The notes below the pieces were generated by a model. The model did not search any database and had not been told where the DNA came from. It worked only from the letters and a program-made list of their open reading frames with translations. From the NCBI GenBank assembly GCA_900544335.1, contig UQUS01000023.1, forward strand, positions 1 through 32,104: DNA of 32,104 nt. Direction: 5' to 3'. The stretch is from an uncultured Sutterella sp. (GTDB taxonomy: Bacteria > Pseudomonadota > Gammaproteobacteria > Burkholderiales > Burkholderiaceae_F). Both the position numbers and the translations under genes were made by a program. Shown piece by piece: positions 1-8,077 of the stretch (positions within the stretch are counted from its first letter, which is position 1; every line of letters starts with the position of its first letter).

Positions 1-288
1 GTACGGGGCCATGGCCGCCGCAGGCTTACAAACGCCGAAAAGCGGAAAAAGTACCATCGGCAGAAGCGATGTGACGGCAATCGGTGCGGTTTCAAAGCAC
101 CACCAGATCGCCATCCAAACGAGAACTCCGAGACAGGCACGACCTGCCTGAGAAAATTCGGCAACCGAGCCGTCTGCCGTCACGTAACTCGACGGCATCG
201 CTAGAAAAATAATGAGACAAAGCAAGGGACCCGCAACTAAGGACCCGTAGCGCATAAGCGCCTGCTTGCCTGACATTGCGTCAGACAT
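1..288 (-). CDS. SLC13/DASS-family anion carrier, N-terminal part (runs off window)
   Basis: Only the first 96 codons are present; the gene continues past base 1. The start ATG at 288 has a TAAGGAG ribosome site six bases upstream. After about 12 polar residues comes a membrane segment (about residues 14-32). A second segment follows, containing LGVLVWMAIWW and FETAPIAVTSLLPM, the usual N-terminal signature of divalent-anion:sodium symporters that move dicarboxylates, citrate or sulfate. Substrate cannot be read from this piece. It lies downstream of the TRAP genes on the same strand, separated by a hairpin, so the locus offers two different organic-acid uptake routes. Family assignment is fairly safe; function is inferred. 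Confidence 0.8.
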   Translation of the reverse strand, partial: MSDAMSGKQALMRYGSLVAGPLLCLIIFLAMPSSYVTADGSVAEFSQAGRACLGVLVWMAIWWCFETAPIAVTSLLPMVLFPLFGVCKPAAAMAPY

Positions 289-319
289 ATATGCTCCTTA
301 TAAAATTGAAAAAGCATGC

Positions 320-363
320 CTTGCGCAGATAAATCCGGAAGGGGGGCGGATTGGCTGCGCAAG
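320..363 (-). terminator. Hairpin between TRAP genes and SLC13 carrier
   Basis: CTTGCGCAG at 320-328 pairs perfectly with CTGCGCAAG at 355-363. An inner AATCCG/CGGATT pair extends the stem. Read on the minus strand it is followed after a short gap by a TTTTT run, so it may end or attenuate TRAP transcription before the SLC13 gene. Confidence 0.6.
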
Positions 364-383
364 ACATTTACTTAAGTGAGAAA

Positions 384-1667
384 CTAACCGAACAACATGT
401 GCGGAATCGTCAGAGTAATAGACGGGAATGCGACGACAACGGCTAGGGCGGCTAAAAGAACGAAAACCAGAGGAATCACTTCCGGAATGATTTTCGTAAA
501 CGTCACGTTGGAAACGCGGGCTGCAACATATAGCGTTGCTGCAACGGGCGGCGTCATCATGCCGACAGCTAAGTTGGCGACCATGACGGTACCGAAGTAA
601 ATCGGATCAATGCCGTATTGCATTGCAACCGGATACATCAAGGGAGCGAGTAGCAACACGCAGGCCGAACCGTTTTCTACCATGCCGGCAAAGAAAAGAA
701 TCACATTGCAAATTAGCATGAAAGCGATGGGAGAGGAGACGTACCCTAATGCAACGGCCGTCAGAAGTTCCGGGACCTGTTCGCGCGTTAGCATGTAACT
801 TAAGCATGAAACGCCTCCGATGATGAACATAATCGTGGCGGTTGTGATGGAGCTGGTGAGGAAAATCTTAAATAAATCCTTAACCTTTAACGTGCGAAGG
901 ACGAAAAGCGCAATCACAAGAGCGTAGACGACGGAGACGCCGGCGGCTTCCGTCGGCGTAAAGAGACCGGTGTAAATCCCGCCCAAGATGATAATCGGGA
1001 TTAAAAGAGCCCAGATGGCTTCCTTAAACGCTTGGGCAATTCGGGTGAATGAAAATCCGGTTGTTTTTCCGCCGTAACCGCGTTTTCTGCAGATGTAGAT
1101 TTCATAAGCAATGAGAAATGCGGCAAAGACAACGCCCGGACCGATACCAGCAACGAGCATGGCGCCGATAGATGTATTGGTGACTACTCCGTAGACCACC
1201 ATAAGAATAGAGGGCGGAATGAGAACACCTAAAGGACCGGAAGCCGTGACAATCGCGGCTGTAAACTCCTTGTCGTAGCCTTCTTTTTCCATCTCGGGGG
1301 CAACGACTGCGCCGATTGCTGCGGCCGTCGCCGGTCCGGATCCTGAAACCGCTCCGAAAAAGAGGCAGGCCGTCGTCGTCACCATGGCCATGGATCCGCG
1401 CAAGTGACCAATGATGGAGTTGGCTAATGCTACTAACGATTTAGAGACTTTACCGGCAAAAAGCAGGTCGCCGGATAAAACGAACATCGGAATAGCAAGA
1501 AGTTCGTACGAACTCATGCCAGACCAAAATCGCGGAGCAATGATTTGAAAGAAGAACGTCTCACCTGTCAGGAAAAAGTACACAAGAACCGTCATCGCCA
1601 AAACGATGGCAATCGGCACTCCGATGGCACACAGGGCAAAGAAAAGTGCGATTAAAAAGATACCCAT
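384..1667 (-). CDS. dctM: TRAP transporter large membrane subunit (DctM family)
   Basis: This 427-residue, highly hydrophobic protein has about a dozen membrane segments and the DctM/TRAP-T features of the family: FFGAVSGSGPATAAAIG near residue 102, VTASGPLGVLIPPSILMV near 140, and GLFTPTEAAGVSVVYAL near 232. It forms the ion-coupled translocation channel of a tripartite periplasmic carrier that imports organic acids with a sodium or proton gradient. The start at 1667 has an AAGGAG ribosome site inside the end of the small-subunit gene, and the two genes are separated by 2 bases, which suggests translational coupling. Length is normal for the family. The substrate is unknown; the neighbouring dehydratase suggests a sugar acid or hydroxy acid. 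Confidence 0.95.
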   Translation of the reverse strand: MGIFLIALFFALCAIGVPIAIVLAMTVLVYFFLTGETFFFQIIAPRFWSGMSSYELLAIPMFVLSGDLLFAGKVSKSLVALANSIIGHLRGSMAMVTTTACLFFGAVSGSGPATAAAIGAVVAPEMEKEGYDKEFTAAIVTASGPLGVLIPPSILMVVYGVVTNTSIGAMLVAGIGPGVVFAAFLIAYEIYICRKRGYGGKTTGFSFTRIAQAFKEAIWALLIPIIILGGIYTGLFTPTEAAGVSVVYALVIALFVLRTLKVKDLFKIFLTSSITTATIMFIIGGVSCLSYMLTREQVPELLTAVALGYVSSPIAFMLICNVILFFAGMVENGSACVLLLAPLMYPVAMQYGIDPIYFGTVMVANLAVGMMTPPVAATLYVAARVSNVTFTKIIPEVIPLVFVLLAALAVVVAFPSITLTIPHMLFG

Positions 1668-1669
1668 AA

Positions 1670-2167
1670 TTACTTCTCCTTATACTCAATCGGTGCTTTA
1701 AGGTGACCGAGTGTGCTTTCTATCGTGAAAAGGATCATCAGGATTGTTGCAACGGGAATGCAAAGGTAAAACCACCCCATGCCAATTTCGGGGATTGCTT
1801 CTGTTCCTACGTCAAAATTGGATAAACACCAGGGGATACTCACGTACAGGAGTACCAGGAAGAAAATCATGCAAATCGCATCGGTTGCAAGATTGCAAAA
1901 CCAGGCTGTTTTCCCTTTGACAGCGACCTCAATGACATCGACAAAGATGTGATTGTGTTCGCGAAGTGCTTTGGCGCTTCCGAACATCGATAGCCACACG
2001 AAGGTGTATTTGGCATATTCTTCGGTCCACGGAAGCGGAATCTGTAAAAAAAATCGATTAAAAATCTGAAGTGCGATTGTAAAACACAAAAACGCGCACG
2101 ATGCGACCACGATGATGTCAACATATTTCATCATACGATCGTTCAGATGAACTAACGATGCGTACAT
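1670..2167 (-). CDS. dctQ: TRAP transporter small membrane subunit (DctQ family)
   Basis: This 165-residue protein has four predicted membrane segments, as expected for the TRAP small subunit that pairs with the large channel subunit. The motif PWTEEYAKYTFVWLSMFG (about residues 40-57) is typical of DctQ proteins. The ATG at 2167 is preceded by AAAGGAGGGACG, a strong ribosome site. It sits between the binding-protein gene and the large-subunit gene, in the usual P-Q-M order on the minus strand. A strong hairpin lies between it and the binding-protein gene. Family is secure. Confidence 0.92.
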   Translation of the reverse strand: MYASLVHLNDRMMKYVDIIVVASCAFLCFTIALQIFNRFFLQIPLPWTEEYAKYTFVWLSMFGSAKALREHNHIFVDVIEVAVKGKTAWFCNLATDAICMIFFLVLLYVSIPWCLSNFDVGTEAIPEIGMGWFYLCIPVATILMILFTIESTLGHLKAPIEYKEK

Positions 2168-2212
2168 CGTCCCTCCTTTGAATTCTTCTAAATTCTCATT
2201 TTTGTTCTAAAA

Positions 2213-2246
2213 ACACATCCCGGAAGGGGTATATTCCGGGATGTGT
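2213..2246 (-). terminator. 13-bp hairpin between dctP and dctQ
   Basis: ACACATCCCGGAA (2213-2225) pairs without mismatch with TTCCGGGATGTGT (2234-2246) around an 8-base loop. On the minus strand a TTTTT run follows directly. It has the form of a Rho-independent terminator but lies inside the TRAP gene set, so it probably acts as a partial terminator or 3' end protector that keeps binding-protein mRNA in excess. Confidence 0.75.
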
Positions 2247-2257
2247 ACCGGCCTGTA

Positions 2258-3250
2258 TTACTTAAAGGCACGGACTCGATCCATGATTTTCTTCCACTTG
2301 GGGAACTTTTCCTGAACCGGACTCAAAACCGCCGACCATTCATCCAAATTGCATTGAGAAAACTCCACGCCGTGCTTGTCACGAAGTTCGACGATACCGT
2401 CCTTTTCAGCTTTGGCCATAAGATCACGTTGGTAAAGCGCTGACTCATAGGCGGCGTCCTTAAGAATCTTGATTTGATCTTTCTTAAGACGTTGCATGGT
2501 CATCTTGCTGATTGAAAGGGGTTCGACAAGGAAGCTGAAGTTATTGAGCGCAATGAACTTGGCCACTTCGTAATGCTTACTGTTTAAAACATTACTGATG
2601 GACTGCGTCTGTGCATCAATCATGCCCATTTGAAGTGCCGTGTAAACCTCGCTAAATGCCGTTGTTGTTACAACGGCGTTCAGTGCGCTGACGGCTTGTA
2701 CGTAACTCGGACCGGGCTGAACGCGAACTTTCATGCCCTTCATGTCGCTCGGATGGACGACTTTCCGTGTGGAATTGATGTAGATGGTTCCGACCGAGTG
2801 GTAAGCCAGAACGGAAATACCCTTGCGTTCCAGACCCTCGTTAAGTTCGTCAGCAAGCCAACTGTCCAGGCACCCGTAAAGGTGATTCCAATCGCGGAAA
2901 AGATACGGCAGTCCCAGTACGCTCACTTCCGAGTTGTATTTTTCAAGCACCATCGTGTTGGTCAGCGCAAGGTCAACTGTACCCATGCTCATCCCTTCGG
3001 CTAGTTGCGCCATTTTGCCTAAGGTTCCGTTCGGATAAATCTGAATCTGAATGGAACCTTTGGATTTTTCCGATACGAGCTCGGCAAATTTAACTGCCCC
3101 CATGTGGTACGGATGCGATTCGGGCATTTCGTGTCCGAGACGCAGTTTCATCGAGGCGGCTGCAGCACTTGTAAAGGGCAAGATCGCTAAAGACATCCCC
3201 AACACAGCTCCGCATAAAGCGGAGAGCATCTTTCTCTTTGAAATTTGCAT
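2258..3250 (-). CDS. dctP: TRAP transporter periplasmic substrate-binding protein (DctP family)
   Basis: This 330-residue secreted protein opens with a signal peptide: basic MQISKRK, a hydrophobic core, then a cut near AAAAS at about residue 31. The mature part has DctP features: LRLGHEMPESHPYHMGA, YPNGTLGKMAQLAEGM, LPYLFRDWNH and the MKVRVQPGPSYVQAVSALNA ligand-clamp region, which contains the arginine that usually binds the substrate carboxylate. The start is placed at 3250 because GGAG lies 9 bases before it; an in-frame ATG 15 bases earlier has no ribosome site. It delivers an organic acid to the DctQM membrane pair. The ligand is not readable from sequence. Confidence 0.93.
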   Translation of the reverse strand: MQISKRKMLSALCGAVLGMSLAILPFTSAAAASMKLRLGHEMPESHPYHMGAVKFAELVSEKSKGSIQIQIYPNGTLGKMAQLAEGMSMGTVDLALTNTMVLEKYNSEVSVLGLPYLFRDWNHLYGCLDSWLADELNEGLERKGISVLAYHSVGTIYINSTRKVVHPSDMKGMKVRVQPGPSYVQAVSALNAVVTTTAFSEVYTALQMGMIDAQTQSISNVLNSKHYEVAKFIALNNFSFLVEPLSISKMTMQRLKKDQIKILKDAAYESALYQRDLMAKAEKDGIVELRDKHGVEFSQCNLDEWSAVLSPVQEKFPKWKKIMDRVRAFK

Positions 3251-3281
3251 GATGTGATTCTCCATTTTTTTTATGGGGAGT

Positions 3282-4430
3282 TTAGACGCGGTATTTATTG
3301 ATAAAGTCCCAATTCAGGGGAATCCCGAGTCCGATTCCGTCAGGAACCTCCACAAAACCGTCTGCAATCTTCAACGGATTTTTCATAATCTGACGCCAGA
3401 GAGGATCGCGTTTGGGGTTGGCAAAGATTTCCACCGGGGCAGCGTTCTCGCAGCAGGCCAATGTTGTAATCGATCCCTGTGGTTCTTCGTGGTGCCCCAT
3501 TTTGACACCGTGCTTTTGTGCAAATTCGGCGACACGCATCCAGCTTGTGATACCTCCTACAAGTGTCATGTCGGTATTGAGTTGATCGACTGCTCCGTAG
3601 CGGACAAGATCCATGCTACGGAACTCACTGATATCGCCTTGGCCTGCAACAATCGGAATCTTCGAATCCTTGCGAACCTCAGCCAACCCAGAAAGGCAAT
3701 CGAACCAACGGACGGGTTCTTCGAGCCAGGCAAGTCCTAAATCACCGGCTTTGGCACAAAAATCTTTAGCCTGAGCGACGGTCCACCCTTGGTTGACGTC
3801 CACGGCAAGCTTAAAATTACGTCCGGCAGCATTCCAAGCTGCTTGAATGCGCTCGACGTCTTTTTCATAGACGGCGCGACCGACTTTCATTTTAAGTCCG
3901 CCGACCCCGTAGACCTCATGGAGTTCACGTGCTTCATCAGCCGTGCCCTGCGGATCATTTGGATGATAGTAGCCACCGATGGAAATGACCGGCATCTTCA
4001 TGCGTTTTGCCCCGCCCAAGAGTTCGAAAACAGGACACTTTTTGATCTTTCCGAGTCCGTCCCACAGAGCCATATCCACTAAAGACAGAGCCTGCTGCTG
4101 AATTCCATGACGGCCCATGTCCAAGTCAACAAGGGCGCGGTAACCCAAGTCAATCTTAAATTCCATCAATTCGTCGTGAATGCGTGCGATGTCTTCACGG
4201 CAGTCGATATCTTTGCCGATTAAAAACTGTTGGAACTCACCGTTGATGAGACGAACGACGGCATCTTGTTCCATGTCCTCGTCACCGCCATATGTTTCGG
4301 CACGGATGCCGTTTTCAAATTCGACCAGACACACAATGGTGTAGCGGTTTTTAACTTGATAGGTCCCGGCTCGGAAGATTTCTTGGAGGGTGTAGTGGAT
4401 CGGGATGGCTTTTACGGATTTAATTATCAT
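3282..4430 (-). CDS. Enolase-superfamily (mandelate racemase/MLE-like) acid-sugar dehydratase
   Basis: This 382-residue protein has an N-terminal capping domain and a (beta/alpha)7 barrel of the enolase superfamily. Visible active-site elements are the KxK pair in LKMKVG (K180, K182), metal ligands D211 in AVDVNQGW and E237 in WLEEPV, and the Asp-His dyad of the mandelate racemase group (D287 and H313/H314 in GHHEEPQ). The third metal ligand lies in VAGQGDIS as Asp266, where relatives usually have Glu. Members abstract a proton alpha to a carboxylate, most often to dehydrate sugar acids. The ATG at 4430 has AAGGAG seven bases upstream; earlier in-frame starts do not. It is first in the run with the TRAP genes, so it probably acts on the imported acid. 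The exact substrate is unknown. Confidence 0.88.
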   Translation of the reverse strand: MIIKSVKAIPIHYTLQEIFRAGTYQVKNRYTIVCLVEFENGIRAETYGGDEDMEQDAVVRLINGEFQQFLIGKDIDCREDIARIHDELMEFKIDLGYRALVDLDMGRHGIQQQALSLVDMALWDGLGKIKKCPVFELLGGAKRMKMPVISIGGYYHPNDPQGTADEARELHEVYGVGGLKMKVGRAVYEKDVERIQAAWNAAGRNFKLAVDVNQGWTVAQAKDFCAKAGDLGLAWLEEPVRWFDCLSGLAEVRKDSKIPIVAGQGDISEFRSMDLVRYGAVDQLNTDMTLVGGITSWMRVAEFAQKHGVKMGHHEEPQGSITTLACCENAAPVEIFANPKRDPLWRQIMKNPLKIADGFVEVPDGIGLGIPLNWDFINKYRV

Positions 4431-4483
4431 GGAGTGTCTCCTTGATTGGTTGGATGGGTGCTGTAGGCACAATTTAAAACGCG

Positions 4484-4512
4484 ATAATCATACGCTCCAA
4501 AATTGTCGACAA
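4484..4512 (-). promoter_or_regulatory. Candidate promoter of the dehydratase-TRAP operon
   Basis: On the minus strand, TTGTCG (4512-4507) and GATTAT (4489-4484) are separated by 17 bases and lie about 55 bases before the dehydratase start. The -35 falls inside a perfect palindrome. Both hexamers match consensus at four of six bases. Confidence 0.4.
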
Positions 4513-4541
4513 TCGACAGTCGATAGTATGTTGTATGACAA
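4502..4541. promoter_or_regulatory. Clustered palindromes in the divergent GntR/dehydratase promoter (candidate operator)
   Basis: Three inverted repeats are packed into 40 bases: ATTGTCGACAAT (4502-4513, perfect), ATCGACAGTCGAT (4512-4524, perfect around one base) and TTGTATGACAA (4531-4541). The last fits the TNGTNNNACNA consensus known for FadR-type GntR regulators. They lie between the divergent regulator and operon genes, where autoregulation and operon control would be expected. Confidence 0.55.
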
Positions 4542-4643
4542 AAATCAAATGCGGACAAATTTTCAGCGTGCCATGTTGAAAAGAGGAGTTTTTCTTTGAT
4601 ATTCGGTATATATTTCTACGTTCCGCCGATTTATTATCATGCT

Positions 4644-5300
4644 ATGACAAAGACACAATCCGAACTTATTCGCCCTTTGTTAATCCTTGAACAGGTCATT
4701 GAACGTCTGACGGACGAAATCATCAAGGGAAAGATTCAGACGGGGAGTCAACTCGTTGAAATCGATCTTCAAAAGCGTTTCGGTATCAGTCGTACGCCTT
4801 TAAGAGAAGCCTTCCGCGAGCTTGAGCGCTTAGGCTTTGTAACAATCATTCCCAGGCGGGGGGCCTTTGTCAAAAGGCTGACCCGGCAGGAAGTGATTGA
4901 CATCTATGAGATGCGCTCTGTTCTTGAAGGTCTTGCCGCACGGCTTGCCTTTAAGGAAAAAAAGGAAGCGTTTGATGAGCTTTCCGAATGCATGAAGCGC
5001 ATGCAGGAGGCTTACGAAAAAAAGAATCAGACGATGTTTCTTAAAGCACACGACGATTTTCACAACGTTTGGATTCTCAGAAGCAATAATCCCTCTCTTA
5101 TAGATGAATGCCTCAAACTGCGTGGTTTGACGAGCTGGCATCGCATGTTTTTCAAATTCGATACCGTCAGTTTCTCCAGTGCCATCGAAGTTCATTCAAA
5201 GATACTTGCCGGTTTTCAATCCGATCAATCCAGTGCCGAGACGGTTGAGAAAATCGTCCGTGATAACGTTCGCTCCGCCATTGACAGACTCAAGGTATAA
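4644..5300 (+). CDS. FadR-subfamily GntR transcriptional regulator
   Basis: This protein of about 218 residues has an N-terminal winged helix (LVEIDLQKRFGISRTPLREAF, then GFVTIIPRRGAFV) and an all-helical FCD ligand domain. The FCD part shows metal-site residues in HDDFHNVW and the EVHSKIL helix. Such regulators bind an organic acid and usually repress the catabolic operon beside them. It is divergent from the dehydratase-TRAP genes, which are the likely target. The start is uncertain: ATG 4644 gives the usual family N-terminus but has no ribosome site, while TTG 4596 has a good GAGGAG seven bases upstream but adds 16 hydrophobic residues. Confidence 0.88.
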   Translation: MTKTQSELIRPLLILEQVIERLTDEIIKGKIQTGSQLVEIDLQKRFGISRTPLREAFRELERLGFVTIIPRRGAFVKRLTRQEVIDIYEMRSVLEGLAARLAFKEKKEAFDELSECMKRMQEAYEKKNQTMFLKAHDDFHNVWILRSNNPSLIDECLKLRGLTSWHRMFFKFDTVSFSSAIEVHSKILAGFQSDQSSAETVEKIVRDNVRSAIDRLKV

Positions 5301-5646
5301 AAAGCTTGTGCAGAACCGGACACGAAGGAGAAGGTTTTCTCTCTCTGTTCTTTGACGCGCGAGAAGATGCGGGCGAGTCTCTCCCGTTTTAAGCGAAGAA
5401 GGAGCCATCAAATCGCAACCGGATTGTTTTCAAGTTTTCAGGCCGTTACATCAATCGACAGGTCCGTATAGGAGAAACCCGATTAGAAAGGGGAAACGCC
5501 CCGGGCTCCGTGTTCCGAAATCGTCAGATGGCGAACCGATCTCGCAGTTTTCGCAACATTAATAGAACTTCTCTGCAAGCAAATTGGAAACGCCTTTTTT
5601 TGTTCACACAATTGCCCCCGTTTACATCTTTGCCTCGGAGAAGTCC
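5301..5646. other. Gene-free stretch between GntR regulator and peptidase
   Basis: No open frame here resembles a protein. A weak CGGG...CTCCCG hairpin followed by TTTT (about 5370-5390) may end the regulator transcript, and GGGG/CCCC pair around 5490-5502. The M20 gene promoter must lie here, but I see no convincing -35/-10 pair. Confidence 0.4.
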
Positions 5647-6885
5647 ATGTACCTTGACTCTGTTAAAGACCGTTTCCCGCAAGTTCAAAAGCGTCTTATT
5701 GACTTAGCGCGGATTCCATCCGTAACCCCTCCGTCGGATACAAAAACCATTGCCGAGTACGTTGCGGCTACCCTTTCGGATATTCCCGGTGTTGCCGTCA
5801 GTGTCCTCTCCGAGGTAAATCCCATTGTCAATGTCCTCGCTTCGGTTGAAGGCGCAAAAGGTGCGGGGCATACGCTTTTATTAAACGGACACTTGGATAC
5901 CTTTGAAGTTGTCACGCCCGAGAACTGGAAACATGCTCCCTTCGCAGGTGAGGTTGAAAATCGTCGTATCTTCGGGGTCGGCGTCTCGGATATGAAAGCC
6001 GGGTGTGCCTCATTACTTGAAACATTTATTCTGATGGCCGAGCATCGCGACGAATGGGCCGGAAAACTCATTCTTACGCTCGTGGGGGGCGAAGAGTGCG
6101 GCGGCAAACACGGAACCGAATTTCTCCTCAGAACGATTCCGGAATTGTCTCGAGCCGATGCGTGTTTAATCGGCGACGTCGGAACAACGCGCGTCGTGCG
6201 ATTCGGCGAAAAGGGTCGTTATCGCTTCAAACTTATGGCGCACGGCATTCCCGGACACGGCGCACACATGCACAAGACGAAAAACGCCATTGATATGCTC
6301 ATTGACGCCATCGTTGATTACAAAGCTCGCGTGAAGGCGATTCCCGTCAACTGTCCGGAAGACGTTTTAACGGCCATTCGCAATGCCGGCCCTGTCTCCG
6401 AATCCGTGGTCGGAGCCGGGGAGACGGAGACACTTTTGACCGTGACGAGCAATATCGGAATTTTCCGCGCCGGAACAGCGCCGAACCTCGTGCCCGGGTA
6501 TGCGGAAGTCGTGATTGACTCGCGGTTTCCCGTCGGTGTGAAAAGCGATGATGTTAAAGCCGTTCTCGATGACTTGTGCAAGGCGCGTCCCGGTATCTCG
6601 TACGAGACGATGATGATCTGCGAAGCTTTATGTTCCGATCCGAATCATCCGCTGTTAAAGACGCTTGTTTTAAACGCCCGAAGAGCATTTAACGCGCCCT
6701 GCGTTGCCACGGTTCGGCTCGGCGGAACCGACGCCAAACATGTCAGGCGTTACGGCGTTCCTTCTTTCAGCTGCGGTTGCGAAGGGGGTTTTATGGGGGC
6801 CCCGGATGAATTCGTGGACTTTGATGAATTGGACCGTGTTTTCGAAACACATGCGCGAAGTGTTTTCGAGTACATGCAATCGTAG
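5647..6885 (+). CDS. M20-family metallopeptidase/amidohydrolase (ArgE/DapE/CPG2 type)
   Basis: This 412-residue cytoplasmic hydrolase of the two-zinc M20 family shows LLLNGHLDTFEV (H82, D84), GVSDMKAGCASL (bridging D115) and GGEECGGKHG (catalytic E149 and metal-binding E150). The dimerisation lid carries GIPGHGAHMHKTKNAID. It cleaves an amide bond in an N-acylated amino acid or small peptide; the exact substrate is unknown. The C-terminal metal site reads FMGAPDEFV, where many relatives have His before the PDE/PNE motif. The start at 5647 has CGGAGAAG six bases upstream; a TTG 63 bases earlier has no support. A carrier gene follows after 15 bases, suggesting the two form an operon for uptake or release of the substrate or product. 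Confidence 0.9.
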   Translation: MYLDSVKDRFPQVQKRLIDLARIPSVTPPSDTKTIAEYVAATLSDIPGVAVSVLSEVNPIVNVLASVEGAKGAGHTLLLNGHLDTFEVVTPENWKHAPFAGEVENRRIFGVGVSDMKAGCASLLETFILMAEHRDEWAGKLILTLVGGEECGGKHGTEFLLRTIPELSRADACLIGDVGTTRVVRFGEKGRYRFKLMAHGIPGHGAHMHKTKNAIDMLIDAIVDYKARVKAIPVNCPEDVLTAIRNAGPVSESVVGAGETETLLTVTSNIGIFRAGTAPNLVPGYAEVVIDSRFPVGVKSDDVKAVLDDLCKARPGISYETMMICEALCSDPNHPLLKTLVLNARRAFNAPCVATVRLGGTDAKHVRRYGVPSFSCGCEGGFMGAPDEFVDFDELDRVFETHARSVFEYMQS

Positions 6886-6900
6886 GCGAAGGTCACTTTC

Positions 6901-8064
6901 ATGAAAAGAATGTCGGTGCTGATTGCGTCGGCGCTTGTTTTGAGCATTCTCCTGATGCGTGCTCCCGTGACATGCGTCGGGCCTGTGGCCGAATCTCTTC
7001 GAGAGACGCTTTCCGTATCGTATGCAACGTACGGGGTTGTTTCAGCGCTTCCCGTGTTGATGTTCGGCTTAGCCGGCTTTGCGGCACCGCTTCTTTTCTC
7101 CAAACTTTCGACACGCATTTCTTTGGGGTGTGTTTTAAGCCTCTTGTCGGTGGGCCTGGCGCTTCGTCTGATCGAATCGTTGCCGTCGTTACTTGTCGGT
7201 ACCCTTTTTATCGGGGCCGGCATCGCTGTTCTCAATACCGTTATACCGGTTGTTTTACGACATTATTTTCCCGGAAATGTTTCCAAAGCCCTCGGAATTT
7301 ACACAGCGGCCACCGGTTGCTCGAGTTTTGTCGGGGCTTTGGTTGCCGTCCCCCTTTTAAATGCAACGGGAACGTATGCCGCAGCTCTCGGTATATGGGT
7401 TGTTTTTGCGGTGCCGGCCGCGATGGCTTGGTTTTGCGCTGACCGAACACGGTTACCTGACTTGAGAGCGTCAAAAAAGAGTTCCTTTTCGTTTCATGCA
7501 TTTCCCGATTGGTTTTCAAAAGTTCCCGTCGTTTTCACGATGAGTCTTCAGTCTTTGGTTGTCTATGCGCTCATTGCGTGGCTACCGACGCTTCTGATGA
7601 GTCGGGGAATGGATCCTGCGGCGGCCGGTTGTGCTCTTTCCGTTCTTTTAATCGGTGCGGGGCTTGCAAGTCTTTTGATTGCGCCGATGATTCGTCTCTT
7701 CGGTACAGAGGGGCGGCTCTCTTTTGTCCTCACGGTCCTCTCGATTGTTCCGCTTCTCTTTTTATTTCTTCCGGGATTTTGGCCCTTTCTTGCCTGTGCG
7801 CTTTTATCCGTGCCGCACGGTGCGCGTTTTTCCCTTGCGCTCATTTTGATTTCAAAATCGTCCGTTTCTCTTTCCCAAATGCTTGCCTTATCCTCGATCT
7901 CTCAGGGATTCGGTTACATCCTCGGGGCCCTCGGGCCTTTACTTTGTGCAAGTCTTTATCGAGGAGACGGGAATTGGACGGGTGTCCTTATTTTCCTTTC
8001 GGCTTCGTGCGTTCTTTGGGGAATTGCAGCAATCACCGGCTTTGCCAAAGCCGGAAAACAGTAA
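6901..8064 (+). CDS. MFS transporter, CynX/NimT (cyanate permease-like) family
   Basis: This 387-residue inner-membrane protein has twelve predicted helices. The N-terminus, LLMRAPVTCVGPVAESLRE followed by YGVVSALPVLMFGLAGF, is the pattern of the CynX/NimT/YeaN branch of the major facilitator superfamily. Members handle cyanate, nitroimidazoles or unknown small acids, so substrate is open. It starts 15 bases after the M20 gene with an AAGG ribosome site and probably shares its transcript, which suggests it moves the peptidase substrate or product. Its stop lies 13 bases from the end of the convergent LysR gene. Confidence 0.88.
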   Translation: MKRMSVLIASALVLSILLMRAPVTCVGPVAESLRETLSVSYATYGVVSALPVLMFGLAGFAAPLLFSKLSTRISLGCVLSLLSVGLALRLIESLPSLLVGTLFIGAGIAVLNTVIPVVLRHYFPGNVSKALGIYTAATGCSSFVGALVAVPLLNATGTYAAALGIWVVFAVPAAMAWFCADRTRLPDLRASKKSSFSFHAFPDWFSKVPVVFTMSLQSLVVYALIAWLPTLLMSRGMDPAAAGCALSVLLIGAGLASLLIAPMIRLFGTEGRLSFVLTVLSIVPLLFLFLPGFWPFLACALLSVPHGARFSLALILISKSSVSLSQMLALSSISQGFGYILGALGPLLCASLYRGDGNWTGVLIFLSASCVLWGIAAITGFAKAGKQ

Positions 8065-8077
8065 CGGACCCCTGGGT

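Noticed and set aside
5490..5502. GGGG/CCCC hairpin as a terminator of the GntR gene
   Set aside because: Short stem, no T run, and nearly 200 bases from the stop codon.
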